Source: Nematostella vectensis (lineage: Eukaryota; Cnidaria; Anthozoa; Actiniaria; Edwardsiidae). From it: 64,000 nucleotides of DNA. The stretch spans positions 6,013,501 to 6,077,500 of the forward strand of contig NC_064047.1 in assembly GCF_932526225.1 (NCBI RefSeq). The letters run 5' to 3'. Made by a program: the position numbers and the translations under genes. This document shows, piece after piece, positions 45,701 through 60,700 of the stretch; position 1 is the first letter of the stretch; each line of letters opens with the position of its first letter. The notes beneath the pieces are model-generated. The model was not told the DNA's origin and made no database searches. It was given only the letters and a program-made list of their open reading frames with translations.

Positions 45701-48700
45701 CGTGGCGTTCGCCATCTTGCGCCTGCAAGCCTCGGCATCATCGACCAGCGTCTGTTTGTCGCGCATGGCCTGGTCGTACTTGGCCTGCACTGCATCAAGC
45801 TCTTTCTGTTTCTCGTCTAGCTGCGCCTGCGCTACATTAAGTTCTGTGGTCGCTTTGTTAAGACGGGCTTCCTGGATAACCAAGTTTGCCTGCGGGGGAA
45901 GGGAGGAAAAGATGTTATAGTAACATTCATTTCGTCTAAAATGATTGCAATGTCGATACGTCTTATAATGACTGACTTCATATTTTGTTAGTGTGTTCCA
46001 CGCTTAAGTAAAATTAACTTGTCGTTAAGTGTGTCATGTCGTTATGTGTGTATACCAGGTTAAGTGAGTTTACCTTGACGTAACGTGGGAACCAGGCATA
46101 AGTAAGTTGACCTTAAGCGTGTACCAGGCTTAGTTTACCTTGAGTGGCAAGACCTCCTTGTTGATCCCATAGAAGATAGCCATAGCGCGTGTCCAGGAAG
46201 CGAGTCCAGCCACGTCACCACACACTTTCTTGGCGTTCTCCATGGTATAATCCTCCATCTCAAGATACGGAGCCAGCAGCTCAACAGTCTCTTCATTAAT
46301 AGTGTCCTACGGTATGGAGAAACTATGTCACGCAATGCTGTCACACAATATTAGTCACATAATTCCTGTCACGCAATAACAGTCACACAACAGTATCGTT
46401 GTTAATGGTGTCCTGAGGTATGGAGAAACTATGTCACGCAATGCTGTCACACAATATTAGTCACATAATTCCTGTCACGCAATAACAGTCACACAACAGT
46501 ATCGTTGTTAATGGTGTCCTACGGTATGGAGAAACTATGTCACGCAATGCTGTCACACAATATTAGTCACATAATTCCTGTCACGCAATAACAGTCACAC
46601 AACAGTATCGTTGTTAATGGTGTCCTGAGGTATGGAAAAACTATGTCACGCAATGCTGTCACACAACATTAGTCACATAATTCCTGTCACGCAATAACAG
46701 TCACACAACTGAATCGTTGTTAATGGTGTCCTGAGGTATGGAAAAACTATGTCACGCAATGCTGTCACACAACATAAGTCACAAAATTCCCGTCACGCAA
46801 TAACAGTCACACAACAGTATCGTCGTTAATAGTGTCCTTAGGTATGGAGAAAATAGGTCACGCAATGCTGTCACGCAATATTAGTCACATAATTCCCGTC
46901 ACGCAATAACAGTCACTCAACAGTATCGTCGTTAATAGTGTCATGAGGTATAAAACAACTATGTCACGCAATGCAGTCAAACAATATTAGTCACATAATT
47001 CCCGTCACGCAATAACAGTCACACACAGCATCGTCGTTAATAGTGGTGTGGAGAAACTATGTCACGCAATTCTGTCTCCCAACAGTCACATTATTCCACT
47101 ATCAGAGTCAGCAAAATCAGCCACACAGCATCTCTATACTTCTAAGTATTTCTCTCACAACATAACCAGACGCAAAACATTTACACAAGACTTTCTTCAA
47201 TTACAGAATCGATTTTTTTTCGTCACAAAAATCTTAACAAGCTTTTTCACACAATTTCATTGTAAAAAGAAACATAAAAAAAACGGTCGCAGTCAGGATT
47301 ACCTTGGGGAAGTTAAGCAGCGTTGTGAGGAATCCTCCCTGAGACATGACTTTAAGGGACTCGCCCCATGATGGTTTGACACACGGCCGATCCGGGTCCT
47401 GTTGGACTGGGTCTATCTTCTTCATGAACAACAGAAGCACACAGTCCATGATGCGCATGATCAGATGGGGAGGCTTGGCGAGCTTTCGCACGGTGGAGAT
47501 GTGCGCTGGCTTGATGGTCTGCAATGCCGCCTCGGCTTCTTCTAAGGCTGGCTTAGCCGCCTCTAGTTTGCCCTCAGCGATTTGTTTGTCTTCCTAGAAG
47601 GATAACCCAAGTATAGTAAGTTGATTTCCACGATGCATTTATGAGTTTGTTATTTTCTAGAGAGATTCGCAGACACAAAGACAAGCACAAATTTAAGCCG
47701 CATTGTCACCAGTTTACTTCCGGAGGTCCGACGGATACCTCAACCATTTAAAGACAAAAGAATTAAAATCCGAGATATTAAACAGGCCATCCGCTCTAAA
47801 TTATCAATCACATCCTCAAAGAAACTTCCAATAAACAAAATGCTTTCAATATTTTGAATTATTTTTCGCGTTTTCCGTTAAAAATCATCGGAGATTGTTA
47901 CGCAATCGACCGGAAGTAAACTGGTGACAATGCGGCTTTAACATGTCGTCGTTGTTATTAGTATCTATGTACACTGTAGCACCGCGGATCATGGTGGCCC
48001 CTGGGTACTCCCCCTAAAAAGTCACTATCCTTAGGTTGTAAAATTTGCCAAAGTGCTATCCTAAGTAGTCTTGAGATGGTTGCAGACAAGTCCCCCATCC
48101 CCATCCCCTTCCCGGGCCAGCGGCCTGTTACGGCCCTGAATTGTGACCGGGTATTCTGAAATCTAGTTAGTGAACTCACAGCGATCTCGTCCACAATGGC
48201 CTGCGCCTTGTCTTTCACTTTCTGTACTTGACTCTTGACCTTCTCGGCGGCCGTAGCGCTAACGGTGACTTCTTGCAGCACAACGTCTGCCTTCCTAGAG
48301 GCCACCGCCAGCTCTTTCTCCTTGATAACCAGCTCTTCAGACAACTTGGCAACCGACTCGGTCGCCTCCACCAGCTTAGCCAGACCTGTGTTCATTCTAG
48401 AGAAAAGTATTTATTTAGTGGCTTCATTTGCATGTTTTTCCCAGGATTTTTCATGTGGACGACATTAAAATTCATCAGGTACTCCATTAATATTCATGGT
48501 TCAATAGTATGCTCAATCATAGTGAGGTGATACCCACCTAGTAGCGTGTAAATCATGGGGGATTCACCCACCTAGTAGCGTGTAAATCATAGGGGTAATA
48601 CCCACCTAGTAGCGCGTAAATCATAGCGGTAATACCCACCTAGTAGCGTGTAAATCATAGCGGTAATACCCACCTAGTAGCGTGTAAATCATGGGCGTAT

Positions 48701-51700
48701 TACCCACCTAGTAGCGTGTAAATCCTAGGGGTAATACCCACCTAGTAGCGTGTAAATCATAGCGGTGATACCCACCTAGTAGCGTGTAAATCATAGGGGT
48801 AATACCCACCTAGTAGCGTGTAAATCCTAGGGGTAATACCCACCTAGTAGCGTGTAAATCATAGCGGTAATACCCACCTAGTAGCGTGTAAATCATAGGG
48901 GTAATACCCACCTAGTAGCGTGTAAATCATAGCGGTGATACCCACCTAGTAGCGTGTAAATAATAGCGGTAATACCCACCTAGTAGCGTGTAAATCATAG
49001 GGGTAATACCCACCTAGTAGCGTGTAAATCATAGCGGTAATACCCACCTAGTAGCGTGTAAATCATAGGGGTAAAACCCACCTAGTAGCGTGTAAATCAT
49101 ATCGGTAAAACCCACCTAGTAGCGTGTAAATCATAGCGGTAATACCCACCTAGTAGCGTGTAAATCATAGCGGTAATACCCACCTAGTAGCGTGTAAATC
49201 ATAGGCGTGTCACCCACCTAGTGGCGTGTAAATCATGGGGGATTTACCCACCTAGTAGCGTGTAAATCATAGGGGTAATACCCACCTAGTAGCGTGTAAA
49301 TCATAGGGGTAATACCCACCTAGTAGCGTGTAAATCATAGTGGCAATACCCACCTAGTAGCGTGTAAATCATGGGGGATTTACCCACCTAGTAGCGTGTA
49401 AATCATAGGGGTAATACCCACCTAGTAGCGTGTAAATCATAGGGGTAATACCCACCTAGTAGCGTGTAAATCATAGGGGTAATACCCACCTAGTAGCGTG
49501 TAAATCATAGGGGTAATACCCACCTAGTAGCATGTAAATCATAGGGGTAATACCCACCTAGTAGCGTGTAAATCATAGGGGTAATACCCACCTAGCAGCG
49601 CGTAAATCATAGGGGTAATACCCACCTAGTAGCGTGTAAATCATAGCGGTAATACCCACCTAGTAGCGTGTAAATCATAGGGGTAATACCCACCTAGTAG
49701 CGTGTAAATCATAGGGGTAATACCCACCTAGTAGCGTGTAAATCATAGGGGTAATACCCACCTAGTAGCGTGTAAATCATAGGGGTAATACCCACCTAGT
49801 AGCGCGTAAATCATAGGCGTAATACCCACCTAGTAGCGTGTAAATCATAGGGGTAATACCCACCTAGTAGCGTGTAAATCATAGGGGTAATACCCACCTA
49901 GCAGCGCGTAAATCATAGGGGTAATACCCACCTAGTAGCGTGTAAATCATAGCGGTAATACCCACCTAGTAGCGTGTAAATCATAGGGGTAATACCCACC
50001 TAGTAGCGTGTAAATCATAGGGGTAATACCCACCTAGTAGCGTGTAAATCATAGGGGTAATACCCACCTAGTAGCGTGTAAATCATAGGGGTAATACCCA
50101 CCTAGTAGCGCGTAAATCATAGGCGTAATACCCACCTAGTAGCGTGTAAATCATAGGGGTAATACCCACCTAGTAGCGTGTAAATCATAGGGGTAATACC
50201 CACCTAGTAGCGTGTAAATCCTAGGCGTAATACCCACCTAGTAGCGTGTAAATCATAGGGGTAATACCCACCTAGTAGCGTGTAAATCCTAGGCGTAATG
50301 CCCACCTAGTAGCGTGTAAATCATAGTGGCAATACCCACCTAGTAGCGTGTAAATCATAGCGGTAAAACCCACCTAGTAATGTGTAAATCCTAGGCGTAA
50401 TGCCCACCTAGTAGCGTGTAAATCATAGTGGCAATACCCACCTAGTAGCGTGTAAATCATAGCGGTAAAACCCACCTAGTAGCGTGTAAATCCTAGGCGT
50501 AATACCCACCTAGTAGCGTGTAAATCATAGTGGCAATACCCACCTAGTAGTGTGTAAATCATAGCGGTAAAACCCACCTAGTAGCGTGTAAATCATAGGG
50601 GTAATACCCACCTAGTAGCGTGTAAATCATAGCGGTAATACCCACCTAGTAGCGTGTAAATCATAGCGGTAAAACCCACCTAGTAGCGCGTAAATCATAG
50701 CGGTAAAACCCACCTAGTAGCGTGTAAATCATAGCGGTAATACCCACCTAGTAGCGCGTAAATCATAGCGGTAATACCCACCTAGTAGCGCGTAAATCAT
50801 AGCGGTAAAACCCACCTAGTAGCGCGTAAATCATAGCGGTAATACCCACCTAGTAGCGTGTAAATCATAGGGGTAATACCCACCTAGTAGCGCGTAAATC
50901 ATAGCGGTAAAACCCACCTAGTAGCGCGTAAATCATAGCGGTAATACCCACCTAGTAGCGTGTAAATCATAGGGGGATTTACCCACCTAGAAGCGTGTAA
51001 ATCATAGGGGTAATACCCACCTAGCAGCGCGTAAATCATAGCGGTAATACCCACCTAGTAGCGCGTAAATCATAGCGGTAAAACCCACCTAGTAGCGTGT
51101 AAATCATAGGGGTAATACCCACCTAGTAGCGTGTAAATCATAGGGGTAATACCCACCTAGTAGCGCGTAAATCATAGCGGTAATACCCACCTAGTAGCGT
51201 GTAAATCATAGGGGTAATACCCACCTAGCAGCGCGTAAATCATAGCGGTAATACCCACCTAGTAGCGCGTAAATCACAGCGGTAAAACCCACCTAGTAGC
51301 GTGTAAATCATAGGGGTAATACCCACCTAGTAGCGTGTAAATCATAGGGGTAATACCCACCTAGCAGCGCGTAAATCATAGCGGTAATACCCACCTAGTA
51401 GCGCGTAAATCATAGCGGTAATACTCACCTAGTAGCGTGTAAATCATAGCGGTAAAACCCACCTAGTAGCGCGTAAATCATAGCGGTAAAACCCACCTAG
51501 TAGCGCGTAAATCATAGCGGTAAAACCCACCTAGTAGCGCGTAAATCATAGCGGTAATACCCACCTAGTAGCGTGTAAATCCTAGCGGTAATACCCACCT
51601 AGTAGCGTGTAAATCATAGGGGTAATACCCACCTAGCAGCGCGTAAATCATAGCGGTAATACCCACCTAGTAGCGTGTAAATCATAGCGGTAATACCCAC

Positions 51701-54700
51701 CTAGTAGCGTGTAAATCATAGGGGTAATACCCACCTAGTAGCGTGTAAATCATAGGGGTAATACCCACCTAGTAGCGTGTAAATCATAGCGGTAATACCC
51801 ACCTAGTAGCGTGTAAATCATAGGGGGATTTACCCACCTAGTAGCGTGTAAATCATAGGCGTGTCACCCACCTAGTAGCGTGTAAATCATAGGGGGATTT
51901 ACCCACCTAGAAGCGTGTAAATCATGGGGGGATTTACCCACCTAAAAGCGTGTAAATCATAGGGGGATTTACCCACCTAGAAGCGTGTAAATCATGGGGG
52001 GGGGTTTACCCACCTAGTAGCGTGTAAATCATAGGGGGATTTATCCACCTAGGAGCGTGTAAATCATGGGGGGTTTACCCACCTAGTAGCGTGTAAATCA
52101 TAGGCGTATCACCCACCTAGTAGCTTGTAAATCATAGGGGGATTTACCCACCTAGAAGCGTGTAAATCATAGGAGGATTTACCCACATAGAAGCGTGTAA
52201 ATCCTAGGCGTAATACCCACCTAGTAGCTAGAAGGTCGATGTCCGAGTGTTGCTGTGAGTAAATCTGCTTGTAGCCGGAAATGAACGAAAGATAAGACTT
52301 GGGAGTCACGTGAGTCTGTCGCCGGAAGCGCTCAAAGTATTGTGTACAGAATTCAGCTACCGTGTCCTGGGGATAGATAGGAACAATAGCGTGTCACGCA
52401 AAACGTCCATGCGTTACATGTGTGAGCAACTGAGATACTTCAGGTCACACATCTTAAGCAAAGTATCAGATTTGAATGTGGATTACAATTATGACACCTT
52501 CTGCCCTGGCACCATCTATTGTTAAAAAAGAGCTTTTTCCTTTATAACTCCATCTTATCCCATTGGAAGTAGAAAAAAAAACTAATTAGAATCTTAGGTA
52601 GTTTCGTGTTTCATAATGCATTCTGGGAAGGGCGAGTTGGCCTTTTAGAATGAGTCATTTTTCTAAAATGTTTAATTTGAATACGAAAGCGAAGCTTTCA
52701 CAGTATATTGCATTCTAGTAAAAAGGGAAATGCGGAAAAAAATTGCTGCAAAAAGTTTCAAGACTGCAAACTAATACCGTCCTACGAAAGCCTCGCTTTC
52801 ACACAAAAATTAAACAGGACCTCCAATGTCTGTAGAACGGCCCATTGCATCCAATATCCATACAGACACAAAATTGTGTTTAAAAATCTAACGCACGTGA
52901 AAAATTCCCATAGTGTTGACCATTGCTTCCTTCACTTCCGGTTTGCATTTGACGTCAAACGAGGACAAGAAGTATGATGCGACTGCAATCAACGCATCCT
53001 TGGGCCAGCGGCTGAACCAGTCCATGGTGCAGCCGCTGATCAAACCAGGGAACTTCAAGGATCTGTTGCGGAATTTCTCTCCAACCTGCAACACAACAAA
53101 GTACGTGCAAAGCACGAGTGATCCACGTGGACGGCGACTATACTGATGAACGTTGAGGCGAGTTGCGTAGCACAGTTGCTTTGTGTTTATTTTAAATATT
53201 TTAAACCGTCAACATTTAAACAAATAAAGCTATCCCTGCTACATTTGACACATTCAAAACAGGTTTGTGCTGTTGACACCTATTTCAAACAAGGTAGCAC
53301 CCGCAGTGATTCATGGGTATCAAATAAATAAGCAAATAAGCGCAGAAAAAAAGAAATCCAGGCTTTAAAGGCTGTAAAATCTTGTTAACGTTCCTATATA
53401 CATTCCTATGGCTTTTAGATACCAGGATTCAGCCATTTATACACTACCCACGAAGCACTGCGAGCTACGATACATCGATTTCCGAGTGCAACGTTATTCG
53501 AAATAGGTGTATATTGTAGGCTGGATTGAATTTTACTAAAATAATTATTTCATTTTTATAGGGTTTTATAACCTACTAAACCCCGCGAATAGAGACCACT
53601 GGACTTTTACCGAAAAAACCGCCACCTATGTTATCTGCGGCCTGTGAAAGAAGACCATCCTGGCTCATACACAAGAGTATGTGCACTTTTTATGTTACTT
53701 ACGCCCTGGGAAGGCGACCGCCCTGGCTTCTACACAAAACCGTTTGCCAATTTATATGTTATCTGCATCCTGTGAAAGGCGACCACCCTAACTCTTACAT
53801 TAAATCATTTGCCACTAAACATTTTACCTCCACCCTTTGTAACCCGAACATACCGGAGAGAAGCAGAGTACGACGTGGAGGTTGTTCTTGACGCGTGTGA
53901 TGAAGTAGTCGTACAGGTTCTCGTTAGTTGGAGGGCGGCGTGGATACTCAGCTTTCATCACAGAAATCAGGTCATTGGTCATTTCATCAATCTCGTCACG
54001 CGCGAAAAGGTTCGACACCTATATTTGATATAAAATGTCAGTCACGCAAGAAAATACACGCGAGAATAGGACACACGTGCAGCGGTGGAAATTTACACGA
54101 GTAGAATGAGCTGAATGGTATATCAACCATATCGCGCGAACAACTTTGATACTAAAAAAACACGTTATTAGCGTTCAGACACGCGAGGAGACGCGTGGGA
54201 GGGTGACTGGAGTCACTACACACATGGGGGATAGATACGCAGAATGGAAGCACACAAACATATCTAATTATTTAACACATTGCAAGTGCCAAGGTTACAC
54301 GTGGCATTAGGAACGGCACAATGCGAACTGAGCCTTTAAGCCGCATTGTCACAAGTTTACTTCCGGTCGATAACGTAACAATCTCCGATGATTTTTAACG
54401 GAAAAAGCGAAAAATAGTTCAAAATAGTGAAAGCAGTAGTGTGTCTATTGGAAGTTTCTTTGAGGACGTGATTTATATTTTAAAGCGCATGGCCTGTTAA
54501 ATAGCGCGGATTCTAATTTATTCTATTGTCTTTAACGGTTGAGGTTTTCTTCGGACCTCCGAAAGTAAACTGGTGACAATATACATCACCCCTCTGAATT
54601 GCTCCCTTGCGAGCATACTGTGTTTTTTAGCCCTTGTCAGCCACACCTTTGTTATTGTTTTAATTCATACCAGAAAACCAATTCAGTGATAAAATCTCGA

Positions 54701-57700
54701 AATAGCCATTTAAAAACAAAGTTTCCTATCTCGGTTACCAAACTCAATCAAAACTATCGCAATTGATTCCCCAAATCCGCCGATTGAGACGGATCTTTCT
54801 CACACTTGGTATTTTGTTAGGATGACAAAATGGCGGCTGATAGATACCATTTTTATACCAAATATTAGGCTAACCTCTCCTGAAGCGAGGACATTGTTCA
54901 TATACTCGAGGAAGGCCTCGTCCTTGATCTCGTTATCGGTGAAGATGAATGTGATACCCTTCCCTTCATGCCCTGCGGTCTTGTAGAGGACCTTCAGATC
55001 GTCCATCAAATTGCTAACATTGTACGACCTATAGGTGCGGAAGGGATTATGGGAAAATAATTAATGAAATTGAAAGACCTGTTGTTTTGGAATATAATAA
55101 GAAATATCGATAATATCATATGGAAAATGTAATTAAAACAGTTCTAAATACCACTGCTGTAACATTTTAATACACAATAAGATAAACGACAAAGTCACTG
55201 ATCGTATTAATGAGGGTTTCGGGTAACAGTATATTGTATAGGCAGCTCGCACTGCCCACATTATCGAGTATATGGCTTGTTTCTGGTTATTTAGGAGACC
55301 CGATTAGATCCGCTCAGTTTGTGGTAAGGAAGGCTCAGCGTAGCATTATATTGCATCAGTAGCCCGCAAGTACAGGGGCGTACTTAGCTAGTGTAATCTG
55401 AAATATTTGACAACTGTCCGTGTTATTGAGGGTATCAGCTATTATTACATGAGAGCAAGAACCCCCCTGCCCGTGTTACCGAGGGTCGTACCTAGTTAGT
55501 GTAATCTGAAATATTTTACTGTCCGTGTTATTGAGGGTATCAGCTATTATTACATGAGAGCAAGAACCCCTCTGCCCGTGTTACCGAGGGGCGTACTTAG
55601 CTAGTGTAATCTGAAATATTTGACAACTGTCCGTGTTATTGAGGGTATCAGCTATCATTACATGAGAGCAAGAACCCCTCTGCCCGTGTTAACGAGGGGC
55701 GTACTTAGCTAGTGTAATCTGAAATATTTGACAACTGTCCGTGTTATTGAGGGTATCAGCTATTATTACATGAGAGCAAAAACCCCTCTGCCCGTGTTAA
55801 CGAGGGGCGTACTTAGCTAGTGTAATCTGAAATATTTGACAACTGTCCGTGTTATTGAGGGTATCAGCTATTATTACATGAGAGCATGAACCCCTCTGCC
55901 CGTGTTACCGAGGAGCGTACCTAGTTAGTGTAATCTGAAATATTTGACAACTGTCCGTGTTATTGAGGGTATCAGCTATTATTACATGAGAGCATGGACC
56001 CTTCTGCCCGTGTTACCGAGGGGCGTACTTAGCTAGTGTAATCTGAAATATTTGACAACTGTCCGTGTTATTGAGGGTATCAGCTATCATTACATGAGAG
56101 CATGGACCCCGCTGCCCGTGATACCGAGGGGCGTACCTAGTTAGTGTAATCTGAAATATTTGACAACTGTCCGTGTTATTGAGGGTATCAGCTATTATTA
56201 CATGAGAGCATGGACCCCTCTGCCCGTGTTACCGAGGGACGTACCTAGTTAGTGTAATTTGAAATATTTGACAACTGTCCGTGTTATTGAGGGTATCAGC
56301 TATCATTACATGAGAGCAAGAACCCCTCTGCCCGTGTTACCGAGGGGCGTACCTAGTTAGTGTAATCTGAAATATTTGACAACTGTCCGTGTTATTGAGG
56401 GTATCAGCTATCATTACATGAGAGCATGGACCCCTCTGCCCGTGTTACCGAGGGACGTACCTAGTTAGTGTAATCTGAAATATTTGACAACTGTCCGTGT
56501 TATTGAGGGTATCAGCTATCATTACATGAGAGCATGGACCCCTCTGCCCGTGTTACCGAGGGACGTACCTAGTTAGTGTAATCTGAAATATTTGACAACT
56601 GTCCGTGTTATTGAGGGTATCAGCTATCATTACATGAGAGCATGGACCCCTCTGCCCGTGTTACCGAGGGACGTACCTAGTTAGTGTAATCTGAAATATT
56701 TGACAACTGTCCGTGTTATTGAGGGTATCAGCTATCATTACATGAGAGCATGGACCCCTCTGCCCGTGTTACCGAGGGACGTACCTAGTTAGTGTAATCT
56801 GAAATATTTGACAACTGTCCGTGTTATTGAGGGTATCAGCTATCATTACATGAGAGCATGGACCCCTCTGCCCGTGTTACCGAGGGGCGTACTTAGCTAG
56901 TGTAATCTGAAATATTTGACAACTGTCCGTGTTATTGAGGGTATCAGCTATTATTACATGAGAGCATGGACCCCTCTGCCCGTGTTACCGAGGGACGTAC
57001 CTAGTTAGTGTAATCTGGAATATTTGACAACTGTCCGTGTTATTGAGGGTATCAGCTATTATTACATGAGAGCAAGAACCCCTCTGCCCGTGTTACCGAG
57101 GGACGTACCTAGTTAGTGTAATCTGAAATATTTTACTAATGTCCGTGTTATTGAGGGTATCAGCTATCATTACATGAGAGCATGGACCCCTCTGCCCGTG
57201 TTACCGAGGAGCGTACCTAGATAGTGTAATCTGAAATATTTGACAACTGTCCGTGTTATTGAGGGTATCAGCTATCATTACATGAGAGCAATAACCCCTC
57301 TGCCCGTGTTACCGAGGGACGTACCTAGTTAGTGTAATCTGAAATATTTTACTAATGTCCGTGTTATTGAGGGTATCAGCTATCATTACATGAGAGCATG
57401 GACCCCTCTGCCCGTGTTACCGAGGGACGTACCTAGTTAGTGTAATCTGGAAGATCTTGTAGCCGGCGATGAAGGAGGCAAGCCTCGTGAGACTCTGTTT
57501 TCCTGATCCACCGACACCGACCAACAAAGCGTTGCCGCGTGGCGTACGAATGATGCGAGAGATCTTCACCAAGTGCGTCATGGCGTCCTGTCACGTGACA
57601 CATCACCATGGCCACATCAGTATCGTAACAATATGGTAACAATATTATCCTGAGATTACAGGGATTACAACCCTGTAACACCGTTACAACTTTTAATATC

Positions 57701-60700
57701 GAAAAGCGTCTTACATTACCATGAACTTGAAAACAGGGTTTTCGTGCCGGAAAAACTATCAAAGCCTACAACTAGGCTAGAAAACAGAAAAAAAAGCTTT
57801 CTATTTTATTTCTATTTTATAGCGGACCATTTTATTCTTCATCGTCGTCGTATTTATTTTATTTATATTTTTAGCGGACCATGTTATTCTTCATTATCAT
57901 CGTCGTCGTCCCATCACCACCCTTATCATCGTCATCATCATCACCATCATAATCTTCACCATCATAATCAATATTAGCATTTCACGAACCTTGAAGAAGA
58001 CGAGGTCCATGCGTCCACCGCGCACCGTCTCATTGTACATCTCTACAAAGCTGTCAAGCCGCTCGTTAAGACTCTCGAAGGTCTCCACAGGCTCGTAAAC
58101 CTTCGGCGCCTCAAACTCCGCATCTTCCGGCTCATCACCTTATAAGGAAGCACATAGGCAAAAGAGTAAGCGTGCGAGAAACGAACTGCACGTGCGCGCG
58201 GGCATGCAAAACATTCACCTCAGCCGCCAAAGGTAGATGCGTAATTTCCTTCTAGCAAACAATTCTATACGATTAGGCAAAAAAGGGGCACTGAGTTTTC
58301 TGTGAGCCACGTTTTTTCTTTCAACAATCCCCGGTTAGACGAGAGACCATCCCGAATGATCATTTGTGGTTCGCTAAGTGTTCTGCCTAGTATCTTTTTA
58401 AAAAATCGTAGCGTTTCGAAGCATATCAATTCCAAATTAAAATTTTATAGACAATCCATGCAAAAGCTACCGTGGCCGACAGTACAATGTTTAAAGGAAG
58501 TTAGCCAACAAGCACGTAGCATGTTTCTCCCATCCTTATTGGCTTACTTCACAAAACTGTCAAGGTGGCCACGGTAGCGCGCGTCGTATCAGGTATCACG
58601 TTTCTCGCATCCTTATTGGCTTACTTTACAAAACTGTCAAGGTGTCGTACAGTAAATGTGTAACTAATGATGCAGCCTTTTTTTTTTTTGTTAACTGCAC
58701 TTTTGGACTATTAGGGTGTAAACTCGCTAAATGTTGATCGCGAGAGAACCGAGCATGCGCATTGTGCGTGTAACCGCTGTACGCATGCGTAGTGCAGCAT
58801 GCCGTTATCATACCACGTGACCCGCTTCCGCCTTTCTTTTTGCGGTTTGGCGGTTGTTGCTCCTTCGAGGCCTGATTTACGAGGTCTTGGAACGCTGACG
58901 AGTGTTGATAGATAGAGAAGAAGAGAAGAATGTAGGACACAACGTTAATTTAAGAACCAGGAAGAACTAAGGGAATACATACAAGAGAAACAGTAAACAG
59001 TTAACAAGTTACAAGAGGCAAGGACTATATGAAAGCTAAAGCACTGACAGTAGGTTAGAAAGAGAAGTTGCGATAGAAGAGTGAATCGAAAGCACATATT
59101 TTGAAGCTGATTCAGGAAAGATGAACAGGAGATGGCTTTTTCCTTATTATTTGTGTTTAACTTGTAATCACGATTGCATCAACTGATCACATGGCTTTTA
59201 CTTAATCACGTGGGCTTTACATGTGAGTCGCGTGATTGTATATATCATATTGGTTTTCCCTGAACATGTGAGGTCAAGTGATTGACCTATTTTACATACG
59301 GTTATTTCAAGATCACGTGGGTTTTACCTGTCGGTTCGGGCGCGTCTCGGAGGAAGTCCACGAAGTACGGCTCTGGATCGATCATCGCCGACACCTCTGC
59401 CCCGAAGTCCTCCTCGACAACCGCCATCAGGCTCTTCTCAAACCAGTCCCTATCGGGTTGATTCGTGAAGCGATCGGCGATCACACGGTGACACTCGTGC
59501 TTCCACAGATTGAGCAGGACCTTGGGCGTTTTGAGAATCTCTGACGTAACGACTAACATGCCCTGTGGGTAAACATTCAAACATGAGAAAGGAGTGGTGG
59601 TATTTCTGTTGTTGGTCAACTCCTTCCCTGCCGTAGGCCAATGCCCTGTTGTTATTTCCGTACTTATCAACCTTTGCTAACCCCCCCCCCCCCCCCAAAT
59701 GATGGTGGTTATTCCCTTACCTGCCAAATTCTGCTGAGATCCCTGAGGTTAAATATGTAGTGAAACTTGGCCGGTGTTGGCAACATCTTCACCTTGGTCT
59801 TCTGCCACAACTTCCGTGTACTCGCGACAAGAGGTGAAATCATATTCACGACTTCCACAGGGAATCCGCGGGCCTTGTGGAAGTACCCACAACCAATAGT
59901 GCTGTAAGAATTCACTTGGTCAGTGGAGTTTGCCCATTACCCCTAAACTAAACTTCATTGGAGTTTGCCTATCACCACAAATGCCTTTTCGTTTCGTCAA
60001 TTGTTTCATGTTCTTTTGCATGCATTTGCATTTGAAACGGTTCACGAAAATTAAAAATTGAGTGCTTGGGAAGGTACATGCAAAAATATCATGAACTCCT
60101 TCCTCCCCCTTCCCTTCAAAACGCTTTGATATTTATTTTTGGTGGGTCATGCTTTTATACAGCCAACCGTTGATAGACAAACGCAACAAAGTAATTTAGA
60201 GTTAAGCACTTGGGAAAATAGAACGTGACGGTATTTTGTCTGTCGAAATTTTCCAGCGTCGCCGTCATCCTTTTTTACCTGAACACCTTGTCGATGGATG
60301 CGTTGCTGGGCAAAGTGCAGTTGAAGACCGTGAACTGTCGCTTGAGTCGACTTGGGATATCGTTGCGTCCACCTCCGGGTTGAATCATGGCGGAGATGAA
60401 CTGAATGTCCACGATACTCGTAAACTCTCCTGGTTTATCAAGACTGTAAAAACCTTTCATCTCCATCAACTGACGCACGATCTCATTCGTAATCTACAAT
60501 GCCATAGAAAATACAAGGAAATACTTTGTTATAATAGAGCAAATTAACATCGTGAGACGTTGAAGTTTATCACCCATAGGATCTGGGGGAGGGGATGCTT
60601 CTTTGTTTTCGTGGGATAAGGTGATTTGAGGTAAGTAGCGTGTTGGAGTCTAGGGGTCTAAGGGGTCTTTGTATGTGTTACCTGGCGGTTAAGGAGGGAT

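Noticed and set aside
48530-52240. CRISPR-like array (short unit repeated about 109 times)
   Set aside because: Period 34 bp with no unique spacers between units, inside an animal intron and starting at a splice site. It is a minisatellite.
58626-58940. Lysine-rich minus-strand frame as an extra dynein exon between exons 9 and 10
   Set aside because: Its donor would break the phase (ends in phase 2 where exon 10 needs phase 1), and exons 9 and 10 already join exactly as in the family (EPTG-DEPED).
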